Shown here: positions 26,037-37,815 of the stretch, in pieces
Layout: every line of letters begins with the position of its first letter
How positions within the stretch are numbered: position 1 is the stretch's first letter
Assembly: GCA_027405735.1 (NCBI GenBank)
Contig: JAPEHQ010000001.1
Location: 434,001-498,000, forward strand
Length of the DNA stretch: 64,000 nt
Source: Mucor racemosus
Taxonomy: Eukaryota; Mucoromycota; Mucoromycetes; Mucorales; Mucoraceae
Reading direction: 5' to 3'
Translations under genes and position numbers: made by a program
Notes under the pieces: generated by a model
The model's database searches: none
What the model saw: the letters and a program-made list of their open reading frames with translations, nothing else
What the model was told of the DNA's origin: nothing

Positions 26037-27746
26037 TTACCTTCCTTCAGTCGCTTGACCCAAATCTCTTAATGATCTTCCTTCGTCTAAAGACCAAATC
26101 TTCAAATGTCCATTATAACAACCACTGATTATTCGTTTTGCTATAGGATCTAATTGAATGGTTCGAACCAATTCAGTATGTCCAACCAATGTATAAACGC
26201 ATTCCCCGGATGTAGCATCCCATACTTTGATTGTTTGATCACTTGAGCCACTCACAATATTAGTTCCATCAAATTCAACACATGCAACACCTCGAGTATG
26301 TGATTCTAATGTCTTTAAACATGCTCCATTCGACAAATCCCAAATCTTTATTGTTCGATCTCCCGAGGCAGAAACAATTCTATTATCATTCCATTGTACT
26401 GCATTGACAGCTGCTCGATGTCCATTGAATTGTCGTATAAATTCACCCGTATTCTTATTCCATAAACGTAAAGTTCTATCCTTGGAACAACTAATAATCT
26501 GATCATCTTTCACCAATCTTAAACTGAGTACACTATCTCGATGACCTGATAATGTACGTTTAACTTCTCCAGTCTCTATATCCGTCACAATCAAATTGGT
26601 ATCTGAACTTCCACTGACAACATCTTGTGCATCGTATTGTAAACATAAAACACTTCCCGTATGTCCTCGTAATGTCATTTTACATCTGCCTGTTTGAATA
26701 TCCCAGATTTTAATTGTACGATCACGACTACCAGTTACCATCTTTTCTTTATCAAATTGTATACAGTAAATGCCTTCTGTATGTAAATCAGTTACAGGGC
26801 AATTAGCTGGTGGAAACATGCGTACTTTACAACTGCCATTTTTCCATCTTCTTTCAATTTTTAATCGGCTTTGATAAAGTGTTTGCCAATTGATGTAGCG
26901 GGTATCTGTTACTGGGTCATAATGGCGATTCATAATGCTGCCAGAACTTAAACTTTCTAATGTAAATCGTTTGATTTTTCGAATTGATCTGGTATCTGCA
27001 ATAGGTCGATTTTTCATGGTATATAATCGAGACCATTTACTTTTGCCGATAAGCGGCGAAGATGTTCTAACAATGGGAAGGGGAGCTATATTACTACAGC
27101 TGCCACTACTACCGCCACTGCTATTAGCATGATAATCTTCTTCATCGGGCATATTTGATATATAGACATCCATTTCTGCTCTATCGTATCCCCATCCCTG
27201 TTGCTCAAACAAATTTCTCCATAAACTCTGTTCCTCACATAAGGCATGCCATCCTCGAGATACTTGTGATGCTTGTATTAATGAAGTTACATCTAAAAAA
27301 CCCAAAATTTCTATTGCGATTTCATACGGCAGTTGCTATAAATCATTGTTTTCTATTAATTTATACGAAATTCACGCATATATCATTTTATCATCAGCTT
27401 ACTGATAAAATATTGCGGTGTAAATATGGTGAAATACGATCAACGATTTGAATCACTTCGTTAGGAGGTAAACTAGTCAACAACTGAAAAGCAAATTCTA
27501 ATTCATCAAATAATTAATATCGTCGTCTGATACAAAACGTATGCTAATTTACCTGATTTTTGCTTATCAGTCCATTCTGACATGAACTCGGGAGTTTCAA
27601 AGGTTTGCTGTTGTTGTTGTTGCTCAACAACATCATCCATACTCATCGAATCAGAATCATCTGAAAAACAATATGTTAGCATATATATATATATATATGT
27701 ATGTATTTATATATATATTCTTTAAAAGTATAGAATGCTTACCCAT
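26037..27746 (-). CDS. F-box/WD40 protein, beta-TrCP/Slimb-like SCF substrate receptor
   Basis: Such proteins recruit phosphorylated substrates to the SCF (Skp1-cullin-F-box) ubiquitin ligase. The model has a tiny first exon (27743-27746, ATGG), then 27553-27660, 27403-27497 and 26037-27335, giving 501 aa. A short Gln run and acidic N-terminus precede the F-box, LPYEIAIEILGFLDVTSLIQ (starting near residue 69), followed by SRGWHALCEEQSLWRNLF. After a linker, seven WD repeats run to the C-terminus, with repeated D-R-T-I-K-I-W-D endings. Blocks GHTGSVLCLQYD, GHRAAVNAV, SASGDRTIKIWD and RGVACVEFDG are closer to beta-TrCP than to Cdc4. The four-base first exon is the weakest part; translation could begin at the ATG inside the next exon. 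The gene is complete and undisturbed, while a SINE lies about 170 bp upstream. Confidence 0.87.
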
Positions 27747-27918
27747 CTTTTGTATTATGTTATATATTCTGGAAAGAGATGGAATAAACCTTTTTTCTCT
27801 CTCAAAACTTTTCCTTCTTTTTTGGAATCCGGATGATACGGTACTGCACTGAGCATGAACGATAGGATTTTACTTCTGTTTTGATTGGCTCGATATGAAA
27901 AAGATTTATCATTTAATG

Positions 27919-28262
27919 TGAAGACTTAATCTACATGAAACTCCTACAATAACGTTTCATGTAGCACAACGTAAACGATGGTCAAGAGATTGAGAGGTCT
28001 CCACAAGTGGGCCAACTGTAAACAAGGTCGCTATAATGATTATACTATGAAAGAGGGGAAAGAAATCGACTAATTAAAGGGCTGCACCAAGAGCCAAACG
28101 GGCATGCGGAGAACGTCATACGAAAAGTTGTGGGTTGGTGACATGACACTAAACAGGAAATACAGTACATAATATTATCAAACAAACTTGCTTCCACCGG
28201 GATTCGAACTCGAGCCTTGCACTTGGGAAGCACACGTCTTAACCATTCGGCCCAACCACCAA
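27919..28262 (-). repeat. tRNA-derived SINE, copy 1
   Basis: On the minus strand it begins with GCCCTTGGTGGTTGGGCCGA. This is a tRNA-like head with an A-box-like TGGGCCGAATGG, an intact 5 bp anticodon stem around TTCCCAA (CCC as apparent anticodon) and a B-box-like GAGTTCGAATCCC. A non-tRNA body follows, matching 34,271-34,616. The acceptor and T stems do not pair well, so it is a SINE and not a functional tRNA gene. No clear target duplication was found for this copy; its head abuts repeat D. Confidence 0.75.
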
Positions 28263-28264
28263 GG

Positions 28265-28680
28265 GCGTTTTCAATTTTTTATCAGTGGAATACGCGTAAA
28301 AAACTGAAACATTAGCGCTGAAAAATTAATACCAATTGCAAAAAATAGGATATTTCCGGATACTTGTTTTCAGATTAAAGTTGAACATCTCAGGTACATT
28401 GGCATATAATTTTTTCTTGATGTTATTTAATGAAAAAAACGTTGAGTAGGGATGAAGAATGAGACCTAGTTTTTAAGGGAAAAATAGTGAATTTTACGTG
28501 TCTTTGGGCCCTCCATGAAATATAAAGTAAATTCAGGAACAGATAGCATAATATGATTAACCTAGATATTTATAGCGGTGACTAAAGTACATTCTGAAAA
28601 GTACTTGGCATATGGTCTGCTATAAAAAAGAGGGCATGCTCCGATTTTGAAGATTAAACACTATGAAAATTGATTTTTTT
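28265..28680 (+). repeat. Dispersed repeat D, copy 2
   Basis: This is the direct-orientation counterpart of 19,055-19,440. It begins immediately beside the SINE head. The match fades after CGATTTTGAAGATTA. Beyond it, up to about 29,050, only AT-rich DNA is seen. Confidence 0.65.
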
Positions 28681-29744
28681 TGAAAAGTTATAACGTTTAA
28701 CATATATATAATAAAGTCCATTTTAATTTATGGAGAGTAATCTCTTCCGAAAGTACTACAAAAGTAATGATATGTTCATATTTATGTCGTATTCATACGA
28801 AATTTATAGATGTACATATAATATATATAATAATATATATTTGGCTGATAGTTTGTTTACGGACTATAAAAATAAAGGGAAACTATGCAAGTATAAATGA
28901 AAATAAATGTGTTGCAATTGCTCTCTTACAATATATTGGTAAATATACAATAGGGTTTTGCACGTGTAGAACAATATATTATGATTACGTTTACAAGAAA
29001 AAAGTTGTTTATTTAAATAATATTCTGATCAGAAATGTCAAAACATCATTGATCAAAAAAGCGTTTTTTTAACTTTTCTTATATTTAACCATGTACGGTC
29101 TAAAAATTCAGTTTTTGTAGCGGACATTTTTGGTGACTCATTTTATCCTTACCAACACTCATGATTTTTATCAAAAAACAGAAAAATCAAATTTTGATAC
29201 CAAAATCAACGTTTAAATATACTACATTGTGAGGGAAAATTGTAGCCATAGTTAATACACACTTTATAAAAGCTTAATATTACATGTTAAGTAATGAAAC
29301 TTTGTACTTTTGCCCCAAAAACGGTTTTTTGATTAAAGGATTTTCATGTTATATTCTGCAATAAAAATGTTTATTATTTTTTTATTGAGCAAATAGAGCG
29401 TTAAATTCTGCATATGTGTATATTTTTTGTTTTTATAATTGGTAGTATAATTAACTCTAGATTTGCAAACCAAAAAAAAAAAAATTAAAAAATGTCAAAA
29501 TTGATGATCTGGACAAAAATAATTTTCTAAATTAATATTCCGCTTACAAGCCTTGTAAGTCTTGAAAATAAGAGATTTTATAATACTTGAGAACTTTTTC
29601 AAGAATTCACGGTGCTGTACCCACTTGATTCAATCTTATTACTGTACATCTTTATACATGTTAATATTGTGCGGTTGTTTATTTAATGATGATATAACCT
29701 TACTTTATAATTATTGCGTTATAGGTAGTTTACATTAAGTTTTA

Positions 29745-30390
29745 GTCTTACCTCTCCAATATCATAAACATAAACATGTCCATCACTACTGGAGCCTACT
29801 GCCACCTTTTTACCCTCCTCTTTGTCGCAAGCCAATTTATTCAATGCTTTACCAGAACCAACTTAAGTACTTACAAATGGTTCCTCAGTATTTGTGTTAT
29901 ATCAAAAAAGATATTAATATAAAGATATTCTGCTAAAAGATACATTTTATTAATTCATTGATGCTTCGTATTTATATGTTTTCTAGATAGTTATATGATT
30001 ATTGATATTATTAATGAATTGCCGGGTATTGAGGTACTTGATATGATTTGGGAACAAATCATATACAATGGAATTTGTGGAATTAGGAATCTGTGATTGT
30101 ATCATTTGAATAAGATGTGGGATTGCTTATGTTTCATTGTTGCCAAGTGTTCCTGAAGGTTCCTTATAGTCGCTGTATGTTAACGCTAGTGGTTATGTAT
30201 GACGTTTAGTATGAGTTACTAAATGTCATGCAATGTTGGATTTCAATAGTTGTTCCTGGATTTCTACATCTGGGTAAACTTCTGATATATCAATCTGCAT
30301 TCAGATACCATAAATTAAATTGACTGGTTCCACCTAAAGTAGTATCAAATGTATTATCAGCCATCTTATGATAAATGTGAATCTAAAATC
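29745..30390 (-). pseudogene. Captured dynein intermediate chain fragment in A3a, split by an LTR
   Basis: Blocks complementary to SSDGHVYVYD and LAWD/KK sequences lie at 29,752-29,894, and the upstream VDRTSQFNLWN-like block at 30,293-30,390. Between them sits the solo LTR of family H. The CTTACCTCTCC at 29,750-29,760 is the reverse of the GGAGAGGTAAG exon-intron border. Not translatable. Confidence 0.65.
29895..30292 (+). mobile_element. Solo LTR of family H, copy 2
   Basis: It starts TGTTATATCA and ends TGATATATCA, 398 bp, flanked by ATTTG and ATCTG (one base changed in the 5 bp duplication). A5 has the empty site GTATTTGCATTC near 62,201-62,213. It corresponds to 7,311-7,704 in inverse orientation. 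Confidence 0.7.
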
Positions 30391-30691
30391 AGAAACATCC
30401 CATTGTCATTGTTATACAGTAAGAATCTATGAAAAGCTTGATTTTTAATAATACAACATTTAAATAAAAGACAAAATGATACTAATTGCATATGGTGAGT
30501 ATTTAACATCTAAGTAAGTTTGATAAAGTATGCTTTTAAACCCCTTTAAAAATCCTGAGGCAAGCACAGCATCTTGGTCCTTTAGTTTCTATCCATCAAA
30601 ATGTTGCAATTTCCACTACTCAATGAATGCACGTTTTATCAATCTCGATCTCGATGTACATTGGGTATCAGTTTTTTAACAGTTGTATTTT

Positions 30692-33165
30692 TACTACGGC
30701 CGACCTGTGCTGCACAAGATAATTTTGTTGTGCCCAGGTGGGCTACACACTGTAGTAGCCTGAGTTGTTGTACCCACTGAATATGGTTGAAAAAATAACA
30801 ATATGCACATGGGCACAACAACAAAAGAAACTGCACACGAGCACAACGCTAACCCAGTATGTGCAGAATTATAGATTCTGTCTGTGTGCACAACATTAAT
30901 TCCATGCGTACATAATAGTAGAATTGCCCATAAGCATATCATCATTATCCTTATTTGTGCACAATAATAAAATATGATCATGAGCATAATGAGCTGATCG
31001 TATGGGCACAACAAATTGGTTTATACATGAGCATCGCGCCGTTCTCAAAATTCCACTGCATTTTTTTACTGGAATGGGGTTTTAAATTACATTTGCTTTT
31101 ATTAATATAGTTTATAGACAATACAATTCAATACGTTGTTGATGTAGAGCAATACATGCAAGAACCAATATATTTACGATTATCATCATTTGTAAATACA
31201 GTATATCTATAGTTATAATGTTTTTTACAGTTTACAGCAACAATGGTTTTTGCTCGAGCATAAACTTAAATAACACTTACTGCTTAAATTTGTATGCAAG
31301 CCAAATCTAAGATTATATATGTTACTTTATCACTCATGAAATTTAAACAAATTAACCTTCTTTAAACTTACTATTTTGGTTTACGATTGTCAGCTGTAAA
31401 AAGATTTGTTTTCAAGTATAGCTACGATCGAAACTTTGGTTATTAGACAAAATATTAGATTATTCTTTTTTTTTGTTTCTATATCATTTAAAATGTTATC
31501 GCTTTTCTGGAACATTTCGTGGGTTTGTAGCCAGTTCTAGCTTTTTATTATTGAGTAGTAGATACATATTATAAATATTATTCCCTTCGATTTGATCTGG
31601 TAATCACGAAATATGTCCAACAATACAGTAGTAAATAATGATATTTAATCCTAAAATGCGGTTAAATGAAAATATCAGTCTCTAATATAGACTGCTACCT
31701 ATATTAAAAACATTAGTCCCTTATATTAGCATGCGTATTCAGATACAAGAAAAGAATACCAGCGGCTTGATAGTCTGATATGCCTTATCAAACGGTGAAT
31801 ATATCGTTGGAATATCAAAACAAAAAGAAACAACATATGTATAAATGGATTTTCAAGACTTTACATTTTTAGCGCATTTAAAACCCTGCTAAATTGCATA
31901 TTTCAGGCAATGTAAAAGCAGCATTACAGCGCCTGAACTATAAACTAAACAAAATAGGCAGTATCTGTTACTATGATAGAAACATAAAATTTTCTACTAG
32001 AAAAACCGCCTGTCATATCGTACACTCATTAAAAAATTGCAAAAACGAGCCCGTAGAGCGACACCGTCATTGAGCATAGCAATATTGAACAGCTAAGTCT
32101 CATACTATGTTATATCTAATTTTTAAATAAAAAAGGTTTTTTTTTTTTTAACTTTTCTTATATTTAACCATGTATGGTCTGAAAATTCAGTTTTTGTAGC
32201 GGACATTTTTGGAGCTCATTTCATCCTTACCAACACTCATGAATTTGATGAAAAAACAGAAAAATCAAATTTTGATACCAGAATCAACGTTTAAATATAC
32301 TACATTGTGAGAGAAAATTGTAGCTATAACTAATACGCATTCCATAAAAGCTTAATATTAAAAGTTTAATAATGAAACTTTGTACTTTTGTCCCAAAAAC
32401 GGTTTTTCGGTTAAAAGATTTTCATGTAATATTTTGCAATAAAAATGTTTGTTATTTTTTATTGAGCAAATAGAGCACTAAATTTGGTACATGTGTATAT
32501 TTTTTGTTTTTATAATTGGTAGTATAATTAACTCTAAATTTGCAAAATCAGAAAAAAAAAATTAAAAAATGTCAAAATTGATGATCTGGACAAGAATAAT
32601 TTTTAAAATTAATATTCCGCTTCTAAGCCTTGTAAGTCTTAAAAATAAGATATTTTATAATACTTGAAAACTTTTTCAAGAATTTACAATGCTGTATCCA
32701 CTTGATTCAAGCTTGTTATTGTAAACCTTTATACATGTTCATATTGTGTGATAGTTTATTTGATGATGATATAGTCTTACTTGATAATTAATGCGCTAGA
32801 GGTGATTTACTTGATTTCAGTTTATAAAAAATATTGGTCTTTTTTATTGTAGTTTTAAACATAAATAAAAGATCTGAGTAAAGTGTGGGGAAGGAAACAG
32901 AAAAATAGTTCCAAGTCAGTCGATTTTGTGTATTATTACAAACATAAATTTACAAAGATATAAACACTTTTAGTGTTGCCAAACAGGTCGTTGTTGTTGT
33001 TCCCATTTGGTCTTCGAAAGAAGAACTTGGGCAGAACTCTTTCAAATCCCAAATTTCAAATTGATGTACATCTCGTCAATAAGGTAATTCTGTTGAATAA
33101 GAGTAACTCACATCTGCTTTAAACCATTTCAGTTATCTTCCTTATTAATTATATTATTGCAGTAA
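30692..33165 (-). mobile_element. CACTA-like element copy A3b, nested in A3a, dynein segment deleted
   Basis: The terminus ACTACGGCCGACCTG (from 30,693) is followed by the same TGTGC-rich subterminal block as in A2, in reverse. The body runs to about 32,820 and then jumps to the left-end part of the element (TTTATAAAAAATATTGG), skipping the dynein fragment. The left terminus is lost at about 33,165, where sequence like segment C begins. Its insertion point inside A3a follows CAGTTGTATTTTT. Confidence 0.65.
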
Positions 33166-33294
33166 ATAACGACGTTGTTTACTAAAATAAAAAATATAAA
33201 AAATGAAAGCGGTAGAAATACAATTATAATCAGCTAAAGTATCTTATTACTATAAGATACACTATTTTTATTTGGTTTTCGGATTTTTTTAAAA

Positions 33295-33690
33295 AAATTT
33301 CGGAGGTGCTCTCTTATATGCTGATGATATTGTCCTCATAGCTGATACTACTGAACTCGAAGACCTGTTGAAGAAATGTGAAGATAATATCACAGCCATC
33401 GCTTAGGTTATCGCTGCAACCCACTGAAATAAGCTATACTGGCTCCTAGTTCTGATGCTCGCCCGTATTCTTTGTATGGCACCATGGCACCCCACTACCT
33501 CGTCAGACATCCTTCTCCTACCTAGGTATTCTTATTAGTCCGGATAGTCTTTTAAACACGACAGAATTAGTACAGAACAATGTTAACAAGGCGCTTCAGA
33601 CTATGAATCAAATGACATCCCTGGGTGTCAACCACAAAGGATTTGATCGGCTCCTCTCTATCCGCTTTTACCATATATCTGATATGCTAG
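33295..33690 (+). pseudogene. LINE reverse transcriptase fragment
   Basis: The frame at its start reads GGALLYADDIVLIADTTE, the catalytic A/Y-x-D-D box of a non-LTR reverse transcriptase. A helical segment follows, then several stops and frameshifts. Only about 130 codons of homology remain and both ends are cut. This is an inactive remnant, possibly of the same LINE class as at position 1. Confidence 0.8.
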
Positions 33691-34201
33691 AATAATTAAA
33701 AATAATAAAACAAAGTAAAGTCTTGATAAATGTCAGCTTTCCGACTGTGGGTCAAACTAAGAGATCAAAACTAAACTGATCCTTATTCTTTTATTCATGA
33801 GATGTGGTTTATATACTAATGGTAGATTAGTAAATAAGGACTGCTCGAAGTGACAGTATAAATTAATAATGAGGTTCATAGAGTGTAACCGAATGTGGTG
33901 TGTATAGATAGTAGAAGGTGATAATTATGCAACAGTCATCCACGTTATATAAGGCTATGCTCTATATAAGGCTGCAACCCCCTTCCAAAATTTCAGCCTT
34001 ATATAGCGCGACTACTGTAACAGTTCTTTTACCTCTAGATATTGGCTTCTAGACGATTCATATTTGGGTTTAGTTATTGAGCATAATAGAGATAAAGATC
34101 CCTACTAACAGCATGAGAAAAATAGATATGTTCGCAGCATAACTTGCTTGAGAATAATCCTTTTAAAATCCCAAAAAAAATATGTATTGTAAAGCGCGAC
34201 T
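33691..34201. other. Intergenic DNA with a small foldback sequence
   Basis: Within this stretch, 33,930-34,020 is an inverted repeat: TTATATAAGGC...GCCTTATATAGCGCG with ACAGT(C/A)... at both ends. It is a candidate roughly 90 bp MITE-like unit. GCGCGACT recurs at 34,194-34,201. No gene seen. Confidence 0.4.
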
Positions 34202-34215
34202 TTCTTCCATACTTC

Positions 34216-34616
34216 TTTTTTTTTTGTAGGGTCATCGTAGCAGATAGACATTATTTTTATTATTTTGAGTGGAGACTTAATATATATGCACTGCTATAAC
34301 GTGCAAATAGCACAACGTAAACTAAAGTCAAGAGATTGTGAGGTCTCCATTAGTGGACCTGAAGTGGGAAATGTTGGGGTATAAGATAAATTAAATAAGT
34401 TGGGAAAGAAATCTACTAAATAAGGTGGCGCACCAAGAGCCGATACAAATATGCGAGAACGTCATACGAAAGTAGTTGGATTGGCAAACATACACCAAAC
34501 AGGACATCAGTACTGCATCAAATTATCAAAAACAACATGCGAACATCAGGTTTTGAACTCGGGACCTTGCGCCTGGGAAGCACACACCTTCACCGTTCGG
34601 CCCAACCACCAAGGGC
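34216..34616 (-). repeat. tRNA-derived SINE, copy 2, with poly(A) tail and 14 bp target duplication
   Basis: It is flanked by TTCTTCCATACTTC on both sides (34,202-34,215 and 34,617-34,630). The element is minus-strand: a T run at its left edge (34,216-34,226) is the poly(A) tail, and the tRNA-like head GCCCTTGGTGGTTGGGCCGA is at the right. The long duplication and tail fit LINE-driven retrotransposition. The head again shows a TTCCCAG anticodon-like loop and a decayed B box. Confidence 0.85.
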
Positions 34617-34735
34617 TTCTTCCATACTTCACAATGTTAAATAGTGTAGTCTCTTTTTCAAATTCAATAGGATATCTTATCCATGTAAATCTTGATTTTG
34701 ATTACAGCTATTACTACTACAACTTCTGTCGAGGG

Positions 34736-35345
34736 ATGTCAGGGGAACAAGTCGCGAACAATTTTGAAGAAGATTTACAAAATGCCTTGTTCGATCCAGC
34801 TGCTATAGATCCAGTGGTAGCCAATTGGATTAATGAACAACTTAACTATGATTTTCCTGTAATATTAGCTTCATTTCAACTTGAATATTATAACACGATT
34901 ATCTAATATACATATTTTTTCTATATTTCGAGTAGTTGATGAATTCTAGATCTTATACCAAGGTAAAAAGCAGTACTATAACAAGCTAAATCGACAAGAT
35001 GATTATGAAGATAATTTGCAAGAAATATACACAAGGACCAGAGCCTCAAGTTCCAAAAGTACAACGGCATCAAGAAGTCCGCAGTCGCTCGCCAATTAAG
35101 TAGGTCATGATATTTATTTATAAGTACATATGTATTGACAACTTTTATTATTGATAGAATGTTGTTGAAGGCGATAGCCTTATTTTTTTAACGACCGCTC
35201 CCTTTGCCAATTCTAATAGTACATTTTTGTTTTCTGGATTAGAAATGCAGAGCTTACGTGATCGAACAAAACGGTCTATTGAAATGCTCAAATTAACAAA
35301 AAAAAAAAAAAAAAACAAAAAAAGCCAAATTCAATGATTTATTTA
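34736..35345 (+). CDS. Uncertain small intron-containing gene or pseudogene
   Basis: Not recognised. A frame begins with MSGEQVANNFEEDL at 34,736 and continues through NALFDPAAIDPVVANWINEQ to TTTTCCT, followed by GTAATATTAG, a possible donor. A second open piece from about 34,949 contains KKQYYNKLNRQDDYEDNLQE. Near 35,030 the likely frame shifts by one, giving EPQVPKVQRHQEVRSRSPI. After another possible intron (35,100-35,157) a third piece reads TAPFANSNSTFLFSGLEMQS and ends in a Lys-rich run over A-rich DNA. Acidic start, basic end and several plausible splice sites suggest a real gene. The apparent frameshift may be a mutation or a mis-drawn intron. It converges on the LRRC40-like gene. Confidence 0.4.
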
Positions 35346-35440
35346 TTTATAATCATTGTAATCAATATGATTCAAAGATCTACCAATTATTTCAGAAATA
35401 AATGCATACGTTTATACAATATCTATTGTCATGATTTTGA

Positions 35441-37815
35441 TCAGTTGGCGTTATGGCGACGCTTGAGGAATTCCAAAATCGCACCAGTTCCTTGTTCAAC
35501 AACTGCAGGACGAGGCACTCTAAATCTAATAATAAACATTGCGTAAGCTTTGGCAGTTCAATCAAAGAATATGCATGGTATATTTACCTATTTCCAAACA
35601 CAACCAACTCTTTTAGATTTTTCAATCTCGATAAACCAGGAGGCAAGTATCCAATGTCATTATTACTCAATATCAAAACTTCCAAACACTGACCAAATGA
35701 TTGATCTGTAATATTATCCAATTTGTTTGAACTGACACTGAGTATTTTAAGAGATGGTAATGCAGTTTGTAAATTCTCGGGTAAAATAGTAAGAGCATTG
35801 TGATCTAGTATCAATTCCTCTAATTTAGGAAAAGATGGTGCCATTCCCAGAGTATATTCGAGCGATTTAAGGCGATTGTTTGATAACTTCAGTACCTTGA
35901 GACTAGTAAATGTAACATCTTTCATTGTTAGATCAAAACTTGTTAAATGATTATGCGTTAAATCGAGATGTACGATAAAGTTGGATATTAAAGCCAAGTT
36001 TGTAGGGAAAACGGTAAACATATTATGATCTAATAGAACCGTTCCTGGAATATCATCAGTGAATTTCATTGATTCACGAGTCAGTTCTGTAAGTTGATTA
36101 TTGGACAATACAAGTCGTTTTGTTAAACTAACTTTTTGCGTAAAATTGCTGCTTAAATCATCCATCTCTGCATTCTCGTTAAAAGTAATATCATCATTTA
36201 CACCAAATTTGCTCTTCTCTTCTTCTTCGTCTTCCTGTTGTTGACGATAGCTGCTCTTTAATGATTCAATCAATTGTGTTTGACTCATAGAGGCAAACGA
36301 TCTCATGGGATTCCCTTCACAATGAACTGTTTTCAAGTATTCTAATTTGCCCAATTCATATGGCAATGCATGAAGTTGATTTCCCCTTACATCGAGTCGT
36401 TGTAATTGAGTTAAACTTGTTACCAAGATAGGGATGTTTTGCAGTTGATTTGAGGAGATATCTAATGTTTGAATATGAGGGGTACCAGATAAGCCTGTTA
36501 ATCCATCATCTTGCAATTTGTTAGTCATTAAAGAAAGCTCAACTAATTTGGGCATTGATACATGGTTGTCAAATATAGCTATAAGATTGTTTCCAGCATC
36601 TAAACGAACAAGCGAAGGAAAGGTAATTTCTTTATCGACAACTATACAACAACTTGGTTAACTTTTTGTACTATTAACATGCACATATAACTGACAAACC
36701 TGGAAATAAAGCTTTCAACCTATTTTGATTGACTAGTAATTCTTGTAATTTTGCCCAATTCAAAACTGATGGTAGCTGCACAATCTGATTGTGATTCAAA
36801 TTAAGTTTAACAATATTAGATGCACCATCTCTAATATCAATGGATTCAATCTCATTATAACTAAGGTCCAGTTGTTCAATGGTATTATTCTCCAAGCATA
36901 TATTGCCTTTGATTTGATTATGTGATAAATTCAATTCTTTGAGTTGAGGAAGTTGGTATAAAACGTTGGGTATCTTTTCAAAACTATTGTAGGGCATCAT
37001 GATGGATGTCAAGTTTTTCAATTGACACAAGGAATCAGGCAATCCAGTCAATTTGTTATCACGAAACTAAATTTCAACCTTAGATATTTGCTCCTTTATT
37101 TCTCAGCATGTCCACTTACATCTAATATTCTCAAAGCACCAAACTCCTCTGCTAATCTTGTGTCGATTTCTGTAATTGCATTATCTCCAGCAACAAATTT
37201 TGTCAATTCAACAGAATCATACCAAGCATCTCCCGAAGAAGTGAAATCTACAACTACAGAATTTGGATCAACGTGGTACCTGAATTTAAAGAGGTAAATA
37301 ATCTGAAATTTTTTTTTCACTGGTTGTGCATATAATTACATTTTCAAAACTTCTTCTGGGATCTTTGTTAATCCTCGACTTGATATATCAAGTTTTCCGG
37401 AAGATTTAGCTTGTTTAAGGACAATTTGTATCTTTCTTGTTCCTACTACGTTAGATTGATCTTTTGAAGCTGTACTTTCTCCTCCATAACGTTGAGCGCC
37501 CGTCATAAAATTGCTGGTCTTTTTGATAGGTTCTTTTTCAGCTGGTGTTGTTCGCTTTTGTGTATCAGGTTGAGACATACGAGCTCTTTGTTGTGCCATA
37601 AATGCTTTGACTCCAGCTGTTGGACCAACAGTATCCTTTGCGACGCGAGATTTAGCTGAAATCCGAGGTGTTTCTGTTGCTACGACTGGTCGTTCTTCCT
37701 GTTTTGTTGCTGTTACTAAACCACCTGAAGCTGAATCTTGTTGCTTTTGTAATCGCAACATGGAAGCTTTTGTAGCTCTCGGCTGGATAGATGGCTTCTT
37801 TTGTTTGCTTGCCAT
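35441..37815 (-). CDS. LRRC40-like leucine-rich repeat protein
   Basis: A predicted 713 aa protein from five exons: 37340-37815, 37120-37279, 36700-37066, 35588-36641, 35441-35525. Residues 1-130 are basic and Ser/Thr-rich (MASKQKKPSIQPRATKASML), followed by KLDISSRGLTKIPEEVL and then some 20 leucine-rich repeats of the LxxLxLxxNxLxxLP type. A charged insert (QQQEDEEEEKSKFG) divides the repeats. The end, GNRFRVPRPAVVEQGTGAIL followed by EFLKRRHNAN, is the hallmark C-terminal cap of LRRC40 (NPFRxPRPAIxxxGTxAIL). Size and order fit the family. Function is poorly defined; a scaffold role is usual for LRR-only proteins. No signal peptide or membrane segment. All introns keep frame and nothing is broken. 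Confidence 0.85.

Larger units (their letters stand above)
29055..30691 (-). mobile_element. CACTA-like element copy A3a, partial, host of A3b
   Basis: It aligns in reverse with A2 from the region of CCGAAAAATGTCC (13,710) leftwards through the dynein fragment to the TACCCAATGTACATCG block (12,190). The right-hand third of the element is missing here, and the left part is interrupted at 30,691 by another A copy. It contains the dynein fragment split by a solo LTR. Confidence 0.65.

Noticed and set aside
28180..28262. Possible tRNA-Gly (CCC) gene
   Set aside because: The anticodon stem pairs, but acceptor and T stems do not, and the sequence continues into a body shared with 34.2-34.6 kb; it is a SINE head.
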